Source of the DNA: UBA5109 sp965661005
GTDB taxonomy: Bacteria > Pseudomonadota > Gammaproteobacteria > Pseudomonadales > Pseudohongiellaceae
Direction of reading: 5' to 3'
Length of the DNA: 64,000 nt
NCBI GenBank assembly: GCA_965661005.1
Contig: CBFICB010000004.1
Coordinates: forward strand, 124,001 to 188,000
Positions 61,699-64,000 of the stretch are shown here, piece after piece (positions within the stretch are counted from its first letter, which is position 1; each line of letters begins with the position of its first letter). A program made the position numbers and the translations under genes. Below the pieces are notes generated by a model. It did no database searches. It was not told the DNA's origin and saw only the letters and a program-made list of their open reading frames with translations.

Positions 61699-63065
61699 TA
61701 CACGTTGAGGGCCTGGGTCGCAGCATTCCCGATGTAGGTTTCAGGCCTTAGCTTTTTAAGTTCCTGTTTTACGTCTTCAGGTAAATCAAGAGTTTCAACA
61801 AATTCAGCTAGTACTTCAGCATTAATCTTTTGCCCTCTGGTTAACGCTTTTAACTTTTCATAAGGCTCAGGAATATCGTAACGACGCATGACTGTTTGAA
61901 TCGCTTCTGCAAGTACTTCCCAGCTTTCATCCAGGTCTTGAGCTAGGGCATCGGCATCAAGCATCAGCTTGGAAATTCCCTTGAGTGCTGCTTGATAGGC
62001 AATTGTGCCATGGGCAAAGCCCACTCCTATATTTCTCAAAACGGTAGAGTCAGTGAGATCTCGTTGCCATCTGGAAATTGGCAGTTTTTCAGCAAGATGC
62101 TGCATGATGGCATTGGCAATACCCAGATTGCCTTCTGAATTTTCAAAATCTATAGGGTTCACCTTATGTGGCATGGTAGAAGAACCCACTTCTCCGGCAA
62201 CCATTTTTTGTTTGAAATAACCCTGTGAAATATAGCCCCAAACATCGCGATTGAAATCAATCAGAATGGTATTAAAGCGACTCACTGCGGAGAACAGTTC
62301 AGCGACATAGTCATGAGGTTCGATCTGTGTGGTATAGGCATTCCAGCTTAAACCCAGTTTGTTAACTAAATCTTTTGCATTAGCAGCCCAATCCACATTC
62401 GGGTAAGTCACCATGTGTCCATTATAGTTACCAACAGCGCCATTGATTTTGCCTAATAATTCAGTTTGTTCAATTTGTAAATATTGGCGCTTCAGTCTGG
62501 CTACCGTGTTGGCAAATTCTTTACCCATGGTAGAAGGAGTCGCTGTTTGACCATGCGTGCGAGAAAGCAGGGGGGTGTCGGCATACTCATGAGCTCTATC
62601 TCGTATGGCATCAATAACTTGTTTTAACTGTGGTAGAAGGCAATTAGAGCGATAATCTTTAAGCATTAAGCCGTAAGATAAGTTGTTGATGTCTTCTGAG
62701 GTGCAAGCGAAATGCACAAATTCTTTTATTGGTGCTAACTCTTTGTTTTCACTTAATTTATCTTTTATAAAGTACTCAACAGCTTTGACATCATGGTTGG
62801 TAACTGCTTCAGTATCTTTAATGGTTTGAGCATCATTTTCATTAAAATTATCGATTAAACTCTCTATAAAGCTGTTAGCAGCTTCGCTGATACCCGGTAC
62901 TTCCTTGATCCCAGGATTTGCTGCTAATTGTTGAAACCAGCGCAGCTCCACAATGACACGATAGCGAATTAGGGCATACTCACTGAAGTAATCTTTCAGC
63001 TGCTTGGTTTTGTTATGGTAACGGCCGTCTATTGGGGATACTGCATTGAGGCTTGTCAGAGACAT
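61698..63065 (-). CDS. purB: Adenylosuccinate lyase
   Basis: PurB acts twice in purine synthesis: SAICAR to AICAR and adenylosuccinate to AMP. The 455-residue protein has the fumarase/aspartase-family signature SSTMPHKVNPIDFEN near 300, with the catalytic Ser in the loop, and HGQTATPSTMGKEFA and RTHGQ upstream. SLTSLNAVSPIDGRY at the start is characteristic. It heads the leftward purB-roxA-dusA group. Confidence 0.97.
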   Translation of the reverse strand: MSLTSLNAVSPIDGRYHNKTKQLKDYFSEYALIRYRVIVELRWFQQLAANPGIKEVPGISEAANSFIESLIDNFNENDAQTIKDTEAVTNHDVKAVEYFIKDKLSENKELAPIKEFVHFACTSEDINNLSYGLMLKDYRSNCLLPQLKQVIDAIRDRAHEYADTPLLSRTHGQTATPSTMGKEFANTVARLKRQYLQIEQTELLGKINGAVGNYNGHMVTYPNVDWAANAKDLVNKLGLSWNAYTTQIEPHDYVAELFSAVSRFNTILIDFNRDVWGYISQGYFKQKMVAGEVGSSTMPHKVNPIDFENSEGNLGIANAIMQHLAEKLPISRWQRDLTDSTVLRNIGVGFAHGTIAYQAALKGISKLMLDADALAQDLDESWEVLAEAIQTVMRRYDIPEPYEKLKALTRGQKINAEVLAEFVETLDLPEDVKQELKKLRPETYIGNAATQALNV

Positions 63066-63135
63066 ATATGCTAAACCTGTCTTTTTCTAAAGCGGCATAA
63101 TACATTATTTCAAACGAAATTATCACTAGCTAAAA

Positions 63136-63155
63136 TGACATATGCTTGACATATG
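63136..63155. promoter_or_regulatory. Candidate VapB operator: direct repeats
   Basis: TGACATATG occurs twice (63136-63144 and 63147-63155) with an 11-base period, about one turn of DNA. The second copy overlaps the -35 hexamer of the toxin-antitoxin promoter. Type II antitoxins bind such sites to autorepress. Confidence 0.5.
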
Positions 63156-63173
63156 AATAATCAATCGTATACT
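63146..63173 (+). promoter_or_regulatory. Promoter of the VapB/VapC-like pair
   Basis: TTGACA (63146-63151), perfect -35, and TATACT (63168-63173) are spaced 16 bases apart. A good Shine-Dalgarno (GGAG, 63194-63197) follows before the antitoxin start. Confidence 0.7.
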
Positions 63174-63203
63174 CCCTGAGAAGTAATGCAAAAGGAGTGT
63201 TTC

Positions 63204-63422
63204 ATGCCAGCCAAAGCAAAAATATTTATCAATGGTCGCAATCAGGCTGTTCGAATACCACGGGAGCTTGAATTTAAAGGTGTTGATGCAGTCAGCATTG
63301 AAAAACAAGGTAATTCTCTTTTGCTTAGCCCGGTTCGAAGTACCTGGAGCTCCTTTCAGGATGAAGATAGAGCCGATGAAGACTTTATGCGCATCCGCCC
63401 GCGTTTAATTAAATCCACTTGA
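63204..63422 (+). CDS. vapB: VapB-like AbrB-fold antitoxin
   Basis: ATG 63204, six bases after GGAG, gives 72 residues starting MPAKAKIF. The swapped-hairpin AbrB/SpoVT DNA-binding segment reads AKIFINGRNQAVRIPRELEF, the VapB signature. The acidic C-terminal part that would wrap the toxin is short. The partner gene begins 19 bases downstream. An ATG at 63186 is too close to the Shine-Dalgarno and is less likely. Confidence 0.85.
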   Translation: MPAKAKIFINGRNQAVRIPRELEFKGVDAVSIEKQGNSLLLSPVRSTWSSFQDEDRADEDFMRIRPRLIKST

Positions 63423-63441
63423 ACTCTAAAGCAGGCCTTTT

Positions 63442-63852
63442 ATGCTTATATTGCTGAGTCCGGAAGTTTGCCGCCACGTAGTTCTCACTCATGATGACGC
63501 AGTACTGAATCTGCTGGAATCCTGGTCTGCTCGTGGTGATGAAATCTTGCTGTCTGCTGTTACTTATGCTGAGTTGGTTGCAGGCGCGTTGAATACGGCC
63601 GATAAAAAAAAGCATATGAATTTAGTAAAGGCTTTTTGTGAGCGCCTTGATGCCATTGTTCCTTGGGATGAAGCTGCTGTAGATTTCTACACTGAAATAC
63701 AAATGAAAGCTCTGGAACAGGGTGTCGTAACAAATATGAATAATGCCATGCTTGCGGCTCATGCCATAAGCCTTGAGGCCAGCCTGCTGTGTTTGAATAA
63801 GAAGAGCTACTCTGGAATAGAAAGATTAAATCTTATTGAGATTGAAGCTTGA
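63442..63852 (+). CDS. VapC-like PIN-domain protein with degraded active site
   Basis: The 136-residue product has the VapC length and fold pattern: LILLSPEVC at the first strand, AELVAGAL, and NAMLAAHA. Canonical PIN ribonucleases cleave RNA with four acidic residues. Here the first Asp (LLDTN in most) is Ser6, Glu44 remains in AELVAGA, the third (P-x-D-x-x-I-A-A-H-A) is Asn101, and the fourth region lacks Asp (LNKKS). It may be a catalytically dead toxin relative or one using other residues. The pair sits alone at the end of the purB group and is transcribed the opposite way. Confidence 0.75.
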   Translation: MLILLSPEVCRHVVLTHDDAVLNLLESWSARGDEILLSAVTYAELVAGALNTADKKKHMNLVKAFCERLDAIVPWDEAAVDFYTEIQMKALEQGVVTNMNNAMLAAHAISLEASLLCLNKKSYSGIERLNLIEIEA

Positions 63853-63896
63853 TGCTTTGCCTGAAGTAGCATTTGTGAGCTAAGAGGAATGTTAAT

Positions 63897-63930
63897 CAAA
63901 AAAAAAGGGCAGCTAAAGCTGCCCTTTTTT
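63897..63930. terminator. Bidirectional Rho-independent terminator
   Basis: AAGGGCAGC pairs with GCTGCCCTT around a TAAA loop, with As before and Ts after. It serves the toxin gene from the left and the leftward gene entering from the right. Confidence 0.9.
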
Positions 63931-63951
63931 AATTCTGTTGAACCAATATTC

Positions 63952-64000
63952 TTAAGCCATTGGTCCGCTTTCTTGAATGCCTGTAGTGACAGCGCCAACT
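63952..64000 (-). CDS. 3' end of an unidentified leftward gene (partial)
   Basis: A frame entering from the right edge reads VGAVTTGIQESGPMA and stops at TAA (63954-63952, minus strand). The terminator directly downstream supports a real gene end. The visible 15 residues are too few for identification. Confidence 0.4.
   Translation of the reverse strand, partial: VGAVTTGIQESGPMA

Overview
The window is a chromosomal stretch of a gammaproteobacterium with moderately AT-rich DNA. Almost every gene has a clear gammaproteobacterial counterpart. Several blocks follow the order known from Pseudomonas and its relatives: mupP-ubiG-yciK, mtaD next to gyrA, gyrA-pheA/tyrA-aroA-cmk-rpsA-ihfB, nadB/rpoE-rseA-rseC-mucD-lepA-lepB-rnc-era-recO, cysM-rlmD-mazG, ffs-dnaX-ybaB-recR and rnd-ycgL-ycgN. 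I cannot name the genus from sequence alone. There is no prophage, insertion sequence, CRISPR array or rRNA operon. The only obvious accessory DNA is a toxin-antitoxin-like pair at the right end and an orphan Cys-rich gene near 26 kb.

Layout. 1-3.8 kb: the tail of a glutathione S-transferase gene, then a leftward group yciK, mupP-like, ubiG, mtaD. 4.0-12.7 kb: a rightward run gyrA, a fused prephenate dehydratase/prephenate dehydrogenase, aroA, cmk, rpsA, ihfB, closed by a strong terminator. 12.8-15.6 kb: lapA-lapB (LPS regulation), pyrF and a ComEA-like gene. 15.6-18.5 kb: a hairpin-rich element, tRNA-Asn, uvrB, tRNA-Val. 18.5-26.1 kb: the translation block thrS-infC-rpmI-rplT-pheS-pheT-ihfA-merR, then tRNA-Pro. 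26.1-30.0 kb: a Cys-rich repeat gene that looks 5'-truncated, ygfZ, sdhE and nadB. 30.1-39.3 kb: the sigma-E regulon core and its usual downstream genes. 39.4-47.6 kb: cysM, rlmD, mazG, adk, a histone H1-like gene, tsaB, uppP, an AmpG-like transporter and a 50-codon membrane ORF. 47.7-57.2 kb: 4.5S RNA, dnaX, ybaB, recR, rnd, ycgL, ycgN, a membrane protein, hrpA and a PilZ protein. 57.3-63.1 kb: an RssB/RssC-type phosphatase plus anti-anti-sigma pair, a TerB-like gene, dusA, a ribosomal oxygenase and purB. 63.1-64 kb: the VapB/VapC-like pair, a bidirectional terminator and the 3' end of an unidentified leftward gene.

Most genes serve core functions: translation, DNA repair and replication, aromatic amino acid and nucleotide synthesis, and envelope homeostasis. 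The main departures from the expected pattern are: a PheA(dehydratase-ACT)-TyrA fusion with no chorismate mutase domain and with serC and hisC missing from the locus; an A10 tract in dnaX with stops in both alternative frames just downstream; a PIN-domain toxin that has lost most of its acidic active site; a Cys-rich repeat protein whose first repeat lies upstream of any start codon; no rseB between rseA and rseC; no relA between rlmD and mazG; and a 9-bp tandem repeat just upstream of the likely comEA start.
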